A DNA stretch of 64,000 nt from Cryptomeria japonica (Eukaryota; Streptophyta; Pinopsida; Cupressales; Cupressaceae): the NCBI RefSeq assembly GCF_030272615.1, contig NC_081414.1, forward strand, positions 53,151,636 through 53,215,635. Reading direction: 5' to 3'. Positions 44,737 to 56,540 of the stretch are shown here, in pieces. A program made the translations under genes and the position numbers. Every line of letters begins with the position of its first letter. The first letter of the stretch is position 1. A model generated the notes under the pieces. That model saw only the letters and a program-made list of their open reading frames with translations. It did not search any database and was not told where the DNA came from.

Positions 44737-44976
44737 CCTTTATAAATATGGCATACTTTGCATGGGTTATATACCATCTTTATCTGCTCTCTCTCAAGAA
44801 ATAGTATAGTTCATTGTTTTTCATCAAGTATTCTTTTTTTTTCATGCTAATTTGTTAGTTTGTAATGCGAATAGATTTCTTTGCGAATAGTAGCAAATAT
44901 GGCGGGATCAATAATAAAAATCATGATTGTGCTTCTTGTTCTAGCTGTTATATTTGCCCTACAAGTTTCTGCTTGA
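44737..44976 (+). CDS. candidate first exon: secreted-peptide signal sequence
   Basis: ATG at 44899 opens MAGSIIKIMIVLLVLAVIFA and continues for 25 codons to TGA at 44974-44976. This is a textbook signal peptide: short N-terminus with one lysine, hydrophobic core, and a small-residue end (QVSA). A TATA box (CTTTATAAATATGG, near 44736-44749) lies about 150 bases upstream and is followed by a pyrimidine-rich leader. Genes for small secreted cysteine-rich plant peptides often have exactly such a first exon followed by an intron, and GT after CAA (44965) could be a donor. I find no second exon downstream; the next 1 kb is a tandem repeat. It may be a remnant or a gene whose rest was displaced. 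Confidence 0.35.
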
Positions 44977-45009
44977 TATAAGCTTAGTTTAATTTGTTTC
45001 AAGTTGTGG

Positions 45010-45965
45010 ACACCTTATCACTTACAACACATGGCCTTTCGAATACTTCTCAAAGGGTCCCACCATATGTCACACCTTTCTCACATAGAAAGCACATCTT
45101 CCAACACTTGGCCATCTACCAATAGGGAGATAAATAGAAATATGTAATTCATCCATATACAACAAAAATGCCTTAGTCACCTACACTAATAAGCCTAGGC
45201 TAATGAAGAGAGGACATATTAGGCATGCATCTAGACATATCCAAGTTTTCCACTTGAGTACTAGCTGGCGACATATTGCATGAATTCTTTCATTGCACAT
45301 GAGAAGTCTCTTTGACTTAATTTCCAATTAGTCCAACTTGGAGCAATAGAAATATCTCATGTGAGAACCATGCACAATGTATAATCTATCACCTATAACA
45401 CATGACCCATTGAAGAATTCACAAAGGTTCCTACTATATATGTCACACCTTTACTACTAGACACCACATTTTACCATACATGGCCATCTACCAATAGGGA
45501 GATAGATAGCATAATATAAATCATCCATATATACAAAAAATGCCCTATTCACCTACACTAATAATCCTAGACCAATGAAGAGAAGCCATAGTAGGCATGC
45601 ACAAATATATATCCAAGTTTTCCACTTGGCTAATGAATTCATTCATTGCGCATTAGGGGTCTCTTGGACTTAATTTCTCATTGGTCTAGCTTGGAGCAAT
45701 ATAAATCTCCCATTTGAGAACTATGTATAATGTATAATATATCACCAACAACACATGATCCATTGAATAATGCTCAAAGGTTCCCACCATATATGTCACA
45801 CCTTTGCCATCTAGACATCATATTTTCCCACACTTGGCCATCTTCTAATAGAGAGATAAATATCATAATGAAAGTCATCTATATAGACCAAACATGACCT
45901 AGTCACCTACTCTAATAATCCTGACTAATAAAGAGAAGAACCACATTAGGTTTGCATGGACAAAA
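45010..45965. repeat. tandem repeat, unit about 355-370 bp, nearly three copies
   Basis: Anchor CACATGRCC/CACATGATC recurs at 45028, 45399 and 45752 (spacings 371 and 353). Each unit repeats the order: CACATG..., TGTCACACCTTT, GGCCATCTACCAATAGGGAG, CACCTACACTAATAA, CCAAGTTTTCCACTTG. The third copy stops at about 45960. Copies have diverged to roughly 80-85% by eye. Confidence 0.88.
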
Positions 45966-46547
45966 GTAATCATATAATCACAAACACATAACTAAGTATT
46001 AAGACCATCGATAAGATCTAATAATAGGCCCATGCATGGAGGCTATTCTAATCATAAGTTTATAATGACTAAAAATTAGGTTGTGCAATAATTGATTATT
46101 AAGATTCAATTACTAACCAAGTTAAGAGAAATTTCCACTAATCACCAAAGGACAGTTTTTTTACATATTCCCTTCAACAATTTTCAAGGCCCACCAACAT
46201 GCTAACATACAAAATTCTCACCTAATGGTATCTTGTCATTGTGCCAATATAGTGAGCCCCAATTAATAATAGACTAAGTTAGTGTGGCACGAAATAACAC
46301 AACACTAACTAGAAGGACCTTGATGACTTAATATTTCATAGAATAAGGAATGCAGATAATATGATGACTAATAAAAAATATAGCCATGACAACTTGGAAA
46401 TTTATAATAAGGTAGTTGTCACTGATAACACAAGCATTAAATTATAACTTAAGTTCTTAGCCACAAACAATAGATTTTCAACGTTTAAATAAAACATAAT
46501 GTCCAAAGCAAATATAAAAAGGAGTCTAGACCAAGGTGAAGGTCATC
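45966..46547. other. unassigned AT-rich DNA
   Basis: Nothing recognisable between the tandem repeat and the LTR of M. Confidence 0.4.
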
Positions 46548-48500
46548 ACTAAAAGGAAGAAGGGTATGTGAAAACACTTCATAAATTAATTCTAGAGGAG
46601 AGTATTGTGAAAATTTTAAGATTTTTAGAATTATAGAAAGGAGATGCACATATGAAACAAATAAAATTATACAACATAGATGTACATGGGGGAAAATCCT
46701 TTGGGAGAAAACCTCCACACTCCAAAGTAACCCAATACATTATTTGGTAAACTAAACATAGTTAAAATAAACTTGTGGAATAGGTCTTTAATTAAGCATC
46801 CCTAAGTATAGATTTGGAACTTAATTCTAGTAACATAATAATAACTCGCGACTATATGTTCATCTTAAGAATCTTGTACATAGGAGAACTAGTACATGAA
46901 ACCATTAAATGATATTATAAAATTGTGAGATAAAACCACCCAAAAAAGTGGTTCCCAAATATTGAGTTACAAAACCAACACCTAAATCCCAAGTTGAATT
47001 CACAAGCTAAAAATAACATATTCCTTTCACTTTTAATAAGCACATCATAATCCACACACCAACTTGGGCACTATATTTTGGCTTTATGATCTTCATTCAA
47101 GGATTCCTAATGATTTCTTGTAACATGCATTTTATATTGGTCAACATGTATAACTCAATTTTACAACTCTTATCTATGTTTGATATGGTTTTACACTTCT
47201 AATATATAGAAATCCCAGCTTTTGAAGTCCATGAATTTTGATCTAGGACAATGTTGAGGCCTATTTTTTAAAAATTTAGATCTAAAAAATATTTGGACAA
47301 CAAGAATCCATAAACGAGATTCTAGAAATATTTTTTTCCCAAAAATTAATTGTTTATGTTTCATAGTTTGAAAGCTATATTCTTCATATTCTCAAAATTA
47401 GAAGGGTTGAGACACCATTTATAAACATTTTTCAACTTGTCGAACACTTTCTAAGAACAAAGGGGGTACCATCAATTATTAAATAATTTTTAAGGATTGA
47501 GAGACATATAGAATCATAGCACCGCCTTAAATTCTTCATGATCACTTGCTTTGTCGATGCATTTGTCATTCTAAAAAGTTTCAACTTTCTCTAGCATCAC
47601 CACTCATCTTGTGCCAAGTCATGCAAAAAATGTTACTAAACATTGATATTATCTATCCTGATATGAAATGTGTTGAAAACAAGGTAGCCTTATTTTTAGA
47701 TTTTCATACACATTCAAAAGTTATTATTGCAACTTTACTTCACCTTTTTTTTAACCAAAGTTTAGGTTCTTTGTCAAGCATTGATAATCTGATTTTACAT
47801 GGAATTTTGATAGCTTATTTTTTCAACCAAATCTAAACATAATACCTTAAACCATACATGGGTTCCTTAAAAGAATATAAGAACCTACCATACACTCCAC
47901 TTTTGTAGTGGATAAAGTGACAATAACCTATCAATTTTGTATCCAACTGATAACATCGCAAACTACAGTGAATAAATATCCACTAGTAGACATCCTACTT
48001 TCAACATCCTCAATCCAATAGAAACCCACATATAAATGAATAATAAATGAATTATGGTACCTTGTACAATTACAAGAAAAAAATAGATTACTCAAAGGTA
48101 CCTCTTAAATATCTAATGGCTCTCTTCAATACATCACAATGTACTCATCTAGGATTACCCATGAAAGGGCCAAGGAGTCTCACTGTGTGGGTGAATGTAT
48201 GTCTTGTGCAAGCAATAACATACATTGAGCTCTCAGTAATACTGATATTAGGAACTCTAGCCATATACTTCATCTCACTAGGAGAAGTTGGATAGTGTTC
48301 AACTTATAACTTAGTTGCCACTTATCAAGGTATTTAAATAAGGAACCTATAAGGAGAACCTTTGAGTCATAGAGATACAAATTCAAAAAGAATCCTATAC
48401 TTGAATGATAGAAAAACACTTGCCAACTTTCAAATCTATCACATGGGATTGACACTATAATCTAGTCAAGGTGAAATTGAGGAGAAGGTATCGGGATATA
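46548..48500 (-). mobile_element. element M: degenerate Copia relative of C (LTR plus RT remnant)
   Basis: 46548-47427 aligns with the LTR of C, with the same order of landmarks: GGGAAAA...CC, CTCCAAAGTAACCCAATA, ATAGGAGAACTAGTACA, TGAGACACCATTTAT. After its end at 47427 come ACTTGTCGAACAC-type sequence and AAAGGGGGTA, as next to C's 3' LTR. Further right (47880-48500, minus strand) decayed Copia RT/RNase H sequence appears, for example around 48110-48175, where the NP-x-K-x-HW...RYLRG segment can be guessed. No right LTR is present, so the element is truncated. It is much older than C. Confidence 0.65.
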
Positions 48501-49048
48501 TAAATAATCAATGGATTAAATCATGTCCCATAGCATAAAATCATAATGATTCTTTATGGAAATAACCATTCCACTCTAGTAGAGAGAGGATAACATATAG
48601 ATCAAAATTGTTTTTAGTTTTTTATTCATCAAATTATGAATCTTGATTTAAGAAAGGATTATAGATATTATTAAATTAATATTACATATTTTATTGATAT
48701 ATCAATGGAAAAATCTTTTGAAATAATTCATATAAAGGATTTTAAAGGGGGCATAGATCTACTCTTACTTTAAGACTAGACTAATCAAGGAAACTATTGT
48801 TTTTGTCATTATTGGTGCCTCTCAAGAGAAATCACATGTGTTAGAGGGAGATCCCTCAAATAATGGGAAGAAAAATCTCATTTTTATATAAAGTGGTTGC
48901 AATTTACTTTTCTAATTGGGCAAATCGCCATCATAATATGTATCTCTACTATTTTTCATTACACTCCTACTTTCTCTAGTCCTTTAATATCACAAGTGCC
49001 CTCAACCATTTTAATGTTTCAAAAGTAGGAAGTGTTTGTAAATATAAG
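48501..49048. other. unassigned AT-rich DNA
   Basis: No feature recognised; possibly further decayed M sequence. Confidence 0.35.
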
Positions 49049-49063
49049 TATATATGAACTCCA

Positions 49064-49457
49064 GGGACAAACGACTTATTAGTATCAACAAATTTTGCAT
49101 CAGAGTCATGCATAGCTAGGCCACGACCCTCTGCCTACTACAAGATAAGCTTGTTGAAGAGGATGCAGATAAACAGACTTGCAAGGAATTCTACAAGTTC
49201 CTCATTGAAGATTGGGACATTGTCCTTAGTATGGCAAGGCTTCATAAGACAACTTCTTAGATTTTGGCTTGTTTTAATTTTGTTTATATTTTTAGGGATT
49301 TCTGGACTTACAGGGCAATGCCCCTATGCTCTTTTAATATCCTGTTGTTAGGCTCTCATTTTCACTTTTGTTTTTGCTGTTAATCTACTGTTGATAGCCT
49401 TTTGGCTATGTTAAGGGTCAGCGCCCTAGCTAACACTGCTTTTTCAATAAAAAAAAC
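49064..49457 (+). mobile_element. short poly(A) retroposon with 15-bp TSD
   Basis: The insert is bounded by perfect 15-bp repeats (49049-49063 and 49458-49472, tatatatgaactcca) and ends TTTTTCAATAAAAAAAAC, a poly(A)-like tail preceded by an AATAAA-type signal. This is the signature of LINE-machinery insertion. A short frame at 49141-49255 reads VEEDADKQTCKEFYKFLIED followed by a stop and a T-rich 3'-UTR-like segment. It is either a severely 5'-truncated LINE or a truncated processed copy of a host transcript. No tRNA-like head was found, so it is not a tRNA-SINE. Confidence 0.82.
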
Positions 49458-49472
49458 TATATATGAACTCCA

Positions 49473-51682
49473 AATGTAAAATTTGAATGACAAGAGTCAA
49501 TTGTCCTTATGAGACGTGCCTTATCATTTGGTATAAATAAAATTTTATACGATAGTGTAAAGGGGTCAATTTTTTTTTTAAACCAAATAATATGTAGGAG
49601 ATACATATGTATTCTTCGATTGTTTGATTAATAGATTTATTTTGTTTTAAAGTTGTCTCTATTTTTTATACTATTTATTTCATAGATTTTGTAATTTATG
49701 AGCATACATTTGTTGTTCTTATTATTGATGTTTACTAGTCTATATATTTTAATATAATTCTTAATATTTTAACCTAACACATGGGATATCTACTACATAC
49801 AAAGGGTTTACTAGGTATGAATGAAATGATAATAGAAGAATGAAAATAAATAATTTAAGACTTGAAAGATAAGGCTTATTATATATGTCTAGGTGAGTTT
49901 TATGCATATACTTATTCGTGATTGTTGCAATAGGATTGACATTAATCTACAAATTTTTGATCACGTATTTTAATTTTTTGATAATAAATCTATTCAATGA
50001 GTAAATCATTTTGTTTATTTATTCATGATAAGCTTAAAACTATAGGGATTATGATTGTATTTTTTTCTCTTGAATCTATTTATTCATACTTCATGAACAC
50101 CCTATTGTATACAATTTCCAAGATTTCCTTATAATGATAATGGCTAACACATAGTGAGTTAGTGACAAATAAAACCTGATTTAGCTTGTTTCTTAAAATC
50201 TTAGTCCAAAGTCATATGTCTATTATGTAAATTATAATTTAGACTTTTTAGGATCGCCTTCTTGCACCCCTCTTGAGTGTTGTGAGTATTGAAGTGAAGG
50301 AGAGATAGTTGTATCTCATCATTTGGTCTTTCATTCAACATCTTACATAATTTTTCTTCAAGTCTAATAAATGTCCCTAGAGATTTTAAGTAAAATTCTT
50401 CAATGAGCTTCTCAAAAGACATTGGTCACTTAAAAGAGGAAAATCTCAAATAGAGAACATGACACAGTTGGGCATTAGAATTTGGGCCAATTATAGTGCA
50501 ATTATTGGTCATTATTTTGATCCATGTTCTTAGTAAATGAACTATTGTTTGCGATTTAAAATTTTTCCATTCATGATTCTGTATTGTATGGGTTATTAGA
50601 GAGTTTTGTTAGTCCTATTATGCTGCTAGAATTACTCCAGATCTCTCGTTAGCGATACTCTTGCAAAGGCTTCAACTCTACAAATGTATTTTAAACATTT
50701 GAGTTGCTTCAAATTATGAGGATTTCCTTCTAAAATGGTTTTCCACACATAGATCACTATATTGTAGTATATTATTTTTGTGTTTAGTTCCTTGATATAT
50801 ATGATTAGTTAAGTTTTTTGTGCATACCGCCTCTTATAGATTAGTGTAAGAAGTGTATTACACACCTTTACTTTTTTTTTAAATTGCTTCTACCTTGTAA
50901 GCTATGTCAAGGCCAAAACTATGACTTGCCAACTCATATGCATAGAAAAAATACAGCCATGAAATAGCTATGTCGATTAAACACTTTTAAAAATTAATTT
51001 TCTCCTACTATGATGTTAACAAGACCGTTTGGCAGACGCATCATATGCACGATGGTCTCATGCCTATGTTGAATCCACGTACATCTCATCCTACATCATT
51101 TTCCAGTACGGTGGTGTTGATGGTCTCAGCAGCCCACATTAATGTTCATTTTTTAATTTGTCTCCTCCCGCCTGATAATGGAAACACCCACCGAAATTAA
51201 AATTAAAAACACACAAAAGTTGCATTCGTGAGGGGAGCAAGGAAGAGGAAAGCAGGAATTTAACTTGTCATAGGCGGTACAGGAGAGTTGCGAAGCGCCT
51301 CTTTGCAGACATATTATCCAGTTGAGTTCATTCTTCTCTAGATGCTTTTCTGAGTAGCGGTTGTACGTGTGAAGCTTCTCAATGACTACCTATTAAAGTA
51401 CTTCCTTATCATCTTTCACATTGCATTTGTGGAGAGAAAACAGTACTGCATCTCTCAAATAGCTTGGCGCTTCCATGTCGCAGCCTACTTGTTCATTCTC
51501 TGCATAACATATTTAAGAAGGCAAGAAATTTTTCGTGTGATTACAATGAATCAAGTTAGGTACATATGTGTGTTGTATTGGAATTTATGTGTACAAGTTG
51601 ATAAGCATTTAAATGTTTTACTTTGACTATGTTTGTTTGAGTGATAGTTGTCTTCTTGGATCACTTTTAATATTTATGTATT
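49473..51682. other. unassigned; GC-richer segment at 51020-51560
   Basis: 49473-51000 is AT-rich without recognisable elements. 51020-51560 is richer in G and C and has a frame at 51369-51626 (85 codons, hydrophobic N-terminus) with no family I recognise. It might be part of an old gene, but I cannot support exons. Confidence 0.35.
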
Positions 51683-51687
51683 GTATG

Positions 51688-53519
51688 TGTATGCGGGGAA
51701 AGCGGGTTGATGAAACTCAATATATGAAAATATTCCAAAAGACTTGTCCACACACACACACATGGGACTTCTTGGTGCAAGTTATGGAGCTATGAAGGAT
51801 AGCTCAACTTCCCAAGGTTGGTTTCATGGTTCTCTATCTCACAAAGTCCCTCAAGCCAATGTCTTTGCTCTCAGATCACTGAGCAAAGTGACTTAGGGAT
51901 GAATAATGCAAGAATGAGGGATGCTTTAGATTAATTCTAACATGAATGCATCCTATTTATGCATGTTTCTACAAAATGGATTAAACTAGATTATAAGATG
52001 ACAAGGTTAGTAGCAATACTATCCTAACATGATATACTAGTTAATGATTTAAGCTAATGATAATAGAAATACTCTAAAATGCTATATTAGATTAATTCCT
52101 ATTGCAAAGAGAGGCTAGATGAAAGCTAAAATTGAGCATAAATGAGATACTAAAAGCTTGGATGATAAAATGGAGGAATGAGAGCTCCATTTATAGTGAA
52201 AATAGGGCAATGGATGGTCAAGATTGAAAGAGCTTATCAAGGGTCAGGATTGAAAGTTATCAATCCATGTTTATAATTTTCACCAATGAAATGGTGACAA
52301 TTGTCAACATAAGACTACTTGAGAGGAGAGGTAGGAAGCATTAAATGTTTGAGAGGACAAGATGGTTACCCTAGGGGGTTGGGTTAGGGTTAGGTTCATG
52401 GATATTCCTTTTATCCAAGGGATAAATGAATGTGCAAGGGTTAAAGGGATAACCATGGTCAAAGCAATGAATGCTTGATGAGACCCTTGGGTTAGATGAG
52501 GGTTAAGTTAGTCAAAAAGTTTCTAACCATGCAAGAGGGTTCAGTTAACCATTAATGGTTTGGAAGACTTTCAAGGTTAAGTTGTTGAAGACCTAAAGCT
52601 TTTAATGGTTTTCAAAGACTTCGAAGGTTTGAGAAGTGACTTCCCTTTGCTTAGGGATGTGACAATGATTAGGATAGGATTAGGCTAATTAGAAGGAGTT
52701 AGAAGAATCTAGAAGGGATTTAGGCATGCAAGTGGATTTTGTAGGAGAATGCAAGTGGGAGGAATTTTGGGATTTTCAATTAAAATAAAATCATTTATTT
52801 CAATTAAATGGTGTAATTTGCATTTGGATAAATATTTAAATAAATATTAATTTATTTAAATGTGAATGTGAATTTTGGATTTAAATAAATCTTAATTTAT
52901 TTACATGAGAAAAAGGAAGATAAAGCATTAAATGCTTGAAGACTTTGAGGGAAACCATTAAAGGCCTAAGAAGACTCTAGAAAGAAGCCATTAAGTTTGA
53001 AGACTTTAAGGGAAACCATTAAAGGCTTAAGAAGACTCTAAAAGGAGGCCATTAAGTTTGAAGACTTTAAGGGAAACCATTAAAGGTTTCAAGTGGGTGA
53101 GGATAAATAGAATTTTAAATAAATAATTTATTTATTTAAAATAGTTGTGCAACTTGCATTTGTAGGAAAATACAATTGAGTGGAGGATAAAGGATTAATT
53201 AAAATAAATTGCTTTATTTCAATTTGGTTGCAAGTTGGAGATTTAAATAAATTAGATTTATTTAATTGGGGTAAACTATTTAATTAAATGTAAATTTAAT
53301 TAAAAGTAGAGAGAATGAGTTTAATTAAATAAAATGATTTATTTAATTAAATGATATAAAGGGCTTAAGTGAATTTAAATAAATAAATTGAATAATTTAT
53401 TTAATTAAATAGAAGAATGTGGTGATTTAATTAAATTAGATTTAACTAAAATAGAGGAATGAGAATAAAATGAACATTAAATATTCATTTAGGAATATGG
53501 TCATTTTTCTACGTCTACA
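51688..53519 (-). mobile_element. L: solo LTR with AT-palindrome-rich U3
   Basis: 1,832 bp from TGTATGCGGGG to ACGTCTACA with a perfect TSD gtatg (51683-51687 and 53520-53524). In minus orientation it begins TGTAGACG, as does fragment N at 55048 (TGTAGACACC), so both belong to one family. A TATA box in minus orientation (CTATAAATGGAG) lies at 52184-52196. The right half is full of ATTTATTTAATTAAAT-type inverted repeats. It lacks any internal region. Confidence 0.82.
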
Positions 53520-53524
53520 GTATG

Positions 53525-55047
53525 TATATATACAGATATGGGTAAAAGTAGAGATGAGTAATAATGAACAGAAGCTTCGTCCCATTCTAGTTCTAGTCTT
53601 TGTCCTTGTGAACCAGCAAACTAGGCAATCCCTTTATGCTAAGTTTGATGAGGTATTATTGAGGGATTGTTTTTTAGATTGTACTATTGTGGGAGTCATA
53701 TGAATCAACCATGTAATAATATTGTTTCACTATAGAGATTCTTTATACTCATTCTGCATATGGCTTTTGATGTAAAGTATTGATTTGTTTACCCGTAGCT
53801 GGCATTGGTCGAGTATAAAGTTGATGAAAGGATGTTAAGCGTGTTCTGGACTGAAAAAGACATGAGAGATGGGTTTAAGAACATACAAGGCAAATGGCAT
53901 TACCCTATTTTATGAGAGTGAGCTCTGGACTGTAGAGTAGGGCAAGCAGGATGGCAAGGACATTAAAATTATGTTATTCTTGGGATAGGGAACAAGCAAG
54001 AAACCCAGGTCTAGGAAATCTCTCCCTCTCAGCTTGTATCATACCCAAAGCTTGACTAGGATAGGCCTTACAACTAACGCTGAATAGGAAAGGGTATCAT
54101 ATGTAACAAGGCAAGACTTGTAGCTATCGTTTGCTCTTCAAGGAATCAGGTTCTAGTGGTACCTAAGGATGAATTTCTAATTTAAGTTTTTTGTATGGCC
54201 ACTTTCAGTTCAATACTTGGCCATTTTGTATGTAAGGAATTAGGGCTTTGAATTTCTTAGAATATATCTTTCTATTAATTTAATTGTTATATCTTAAAAA
54301 AGAGACATAAGTATTCTACAAATGGTTTCAACCTTGACCCTTATTGAATAATCTAGATTTTAATCTTAAACATGTTTGATTATATTGTGGATGGTTGTAA
54401 GTTTCAATTTTTAAATTTGTTAGGGTTTTTATATCAATTTTTTTATCATATATGTAAATATTTGGTATTAGAAGTGTAAGTTTAAGTAAATATCTTTTGG
54501 GTTAAAAGAAAAATATTAAGGAGTACTCATTGGGGCAAAGTCACTTAAGACATTATCTCAACCTCACTTCTTATGATTTATTTCAACTTGCAATTGACTT
54601 AAAGCATGTTTTATATATGATTTTTTTCTTAAAATATTTGTGACCATTTTGCACTCCTAATCAAATTTATTCATCTATATTTTTTAAAAACATTCTAAAA
54701 CTATCACATCACCACTGACTTGTTTTCCACCCAAATTGATTTTATTTAAATATTTTTTCTTTACTTGAATTATATGATATAAATCTCTTTAAAAAATCAT
54801 CAATTTCAATGTATACTAATTAGATGCCAAAATTAATAGTTAATTAATTAAAACATTACCTTTTTATAGTAATTGACAACACATATAGAAACTATTTATG
54901 TTATATAAAATTTTAGATAAAATAAATTAAAAGAGCATGGATAGCCCAAAACTAGAGGTAGCATCTTAAAAGATGTTAAGAATGAGAATGAATTTTTTTT
55001 TAACTCGCAACTTATAATTAAAATCATTGAAAAAATATATTTCTACA
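53525..55047. other. unassigned; possible coding remnants at 53540-53950
   Basis: Frame 53470-53703 ends RDCFLDCTIVGVI and overlaps L's edge. At 53800-53935 short plus-strand phrases such as TLFYESELWTVE recall the C-terminal region of LINE reverse-transcriptase ORFs, but support is weak. 54250-55047 is AT-rich with nothing recognisable. Confidence 0.3.
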
Positions 55048-55265
55048 TGTAGACACCTAAAATTGTCATGTCTAATTAAATAAATATTTTTATTTATTTA
55101 ATTATTTTAGCCTAATTCTTCTATTAATTGAATAAATCTTTATTTATTTAATTAATTAATTTATCCTCTTCTAGCCTTTTCTCATTTAAATAAATACTTT
55201 TATTTATTTAAATTATCTTTTTTCTAAATTAAATAAATACTTTTTATTTATTTAATTGATCCCAC
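55048..55265 (+). mobile_element. N: truncated LTR of the L family
   Basis: Starts TGTAGACACCTAAAATTGTC and shows four AT palindromes with arms ATTAAATAAAT / ATTTATTTAAT around short loops (about 55074-55110, 55125-55160, 55186-55218, 55228-55256). It is cut at 55265 by the start of K. Confidence 0.65.
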
Positions 55266-55651
55266 TGTTGGCATATGCACATTCCAATGAGACATTGTAT
55301 GTGATTGAAGGTTTTGTCATTGATGGCAACCTTACAATCCTATGGCACCGGCAAAGGCAGTACACCAGCATCAGCAGATCATACTCTACACCGGCACTCA
55401 GGACACCAACACCGGCACCGACACAAAGAAAGGAAGTATATCGGCACAGAGGCCGACAAGATTCTGTTATATTATATTTTGTTTATTATTGTAAAAACTT
55501 TGTAAGACGACTTGGCAAATTGTAAAATGACTCTTATCTATATAAGAGATCATTGTAGACATTTGAAAAGGGATATGAAAGCAATAAGGAAAAATATTAG
55601 GCAGACCTATTATGCGAAAAATAGGCTAAAGAGTTTATGTAAGAAGCAGAG
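55266..55651 (+). mobile_element. K: truncated LTR cut by J
   Basis: Starts TGTTGGCATATGCAC, like LTRs B and D read on the other strand (TGTTGGCA...GTCATTGATG). It contains CACCGGCA-type motifs and a TATA box (CTATATAAGAG, 55538-55548). It ends abruptly at the J terminus; the rest may lie beyond the right window edge. Confidence 0.65.
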
Positions 55652-56525
55652 TGTCTACCCCAACTATAATTACAATTTCTTCCTGAATTTCTTCTTGGAT
55701 TTCTTCTCCTACAGGATTTTCTTGCATTTCCTCTTCTACAAGGTTTTCTTGAATTTCCACTTCTACAGGGTTCTCTTGAATTTCCTCTTCTGTAGGGTTT
55801 TCTTGAATTTCCTCTTCTGTAGGGTTTTCTTGAATTTCCTTCTCTGTAGCATCTTCTTCTTTTGAAGTTTCTACTGCTATCACCTTTGCTGAATTACTCA
55901 CTGGTTGAGTCTTCTGTGTCCTCCTTCTTGTTCTCTTCACATACACTTTTGAAATAGACACAGGAGTTTTTGTTTTTGTTCGATGCCTCTTGGCTGTAGA
56001 AGGGATATGCGCTTCCTGTGGCCGGATAATAAATTCTTCATCTGACTCCTCCTTTTCCAATTCTTTTCCTTCCCTTTGTAAAATAGGTGAACCTCCTTGA
56101 AGAGAGGTAGAGGGTTGTCCTTCGATTGACTTTGCTTCAATATTTTCTTCTAAAGTAATTGCAGCTCCTTCAGCAACCACCAAACCCTCATCTTCACCAG
56201 AAAGACCTTCTGCAATTATCTCTTCTTGAACCGACAGATTATTTTCAATAGGGGCTTCATCTACCCTAAATTGTAGAATATCCTCAAACACACCCCATTC
56301 CATTTGTGAAACATCTCTCAGGGACCGTTGTACCAGCAACTTCACTAGTCCATGATGGCTAACAAAGCGATTTCCATATTTTTTAGTCTCCTTAGCACTT
56401 ATAGAAATGAGATGATACAAGAAATTTGGGACATTAACTCGCCGGTCATGACACAGATGACTAAGTAACTTGAAGTGAGGTGAATGGATATTTGAATACC
56501 ATCCTTCACAGGTAATATATTTCAT
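55652..56525 (-). pseudogene. J: ORF3 C-terminal part with EIQENP repeats
   Basis: 296 open codons. Residues ~1-75 continue the helical domain (FKLLSHLCHDRRVNVPNFLY). Then comes an acidic linker (SGEDEGLVVAEGA), a basic stretch (RPQEAHIPSTAKRHRTKTK, VKRTRRRTQK: possible nuclear localisation), and from residue ~235 a 9-residue repeat, E-x-E-I-Q-E-N-P-x, five to six times. The frame ends inside the LTR terminus (VGVDTLLLT). Separated from the N-terminal part only by a stop near 56526-56540. Function unknown; the N-terminal domain resembles the 'putative plant transposon protein' type seen in plant Gypsy elements. Confidence 0.55.
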
Positions 56526-56540
56526 AATATACAGAGCTAC

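Noticed and set aside
45010-45965. Possible CRISPR-like array
   Set aside because: Units are ~360 bp, fully repetitive without unique spacers, and the context is plant nuclear DNA.
51369-51626. 85-codon open frame in a GC-richer segment as a host gene
   Set aside because: No domain, no supported splice sites, and no family resemblance; kept only as an unassigned region.
53800-53950. LINE reverse-transcriptase C-terminus
   Set aside because: Only one short suggestive phrase (ESELW) amid stops; too weak to annotate as a LINE.
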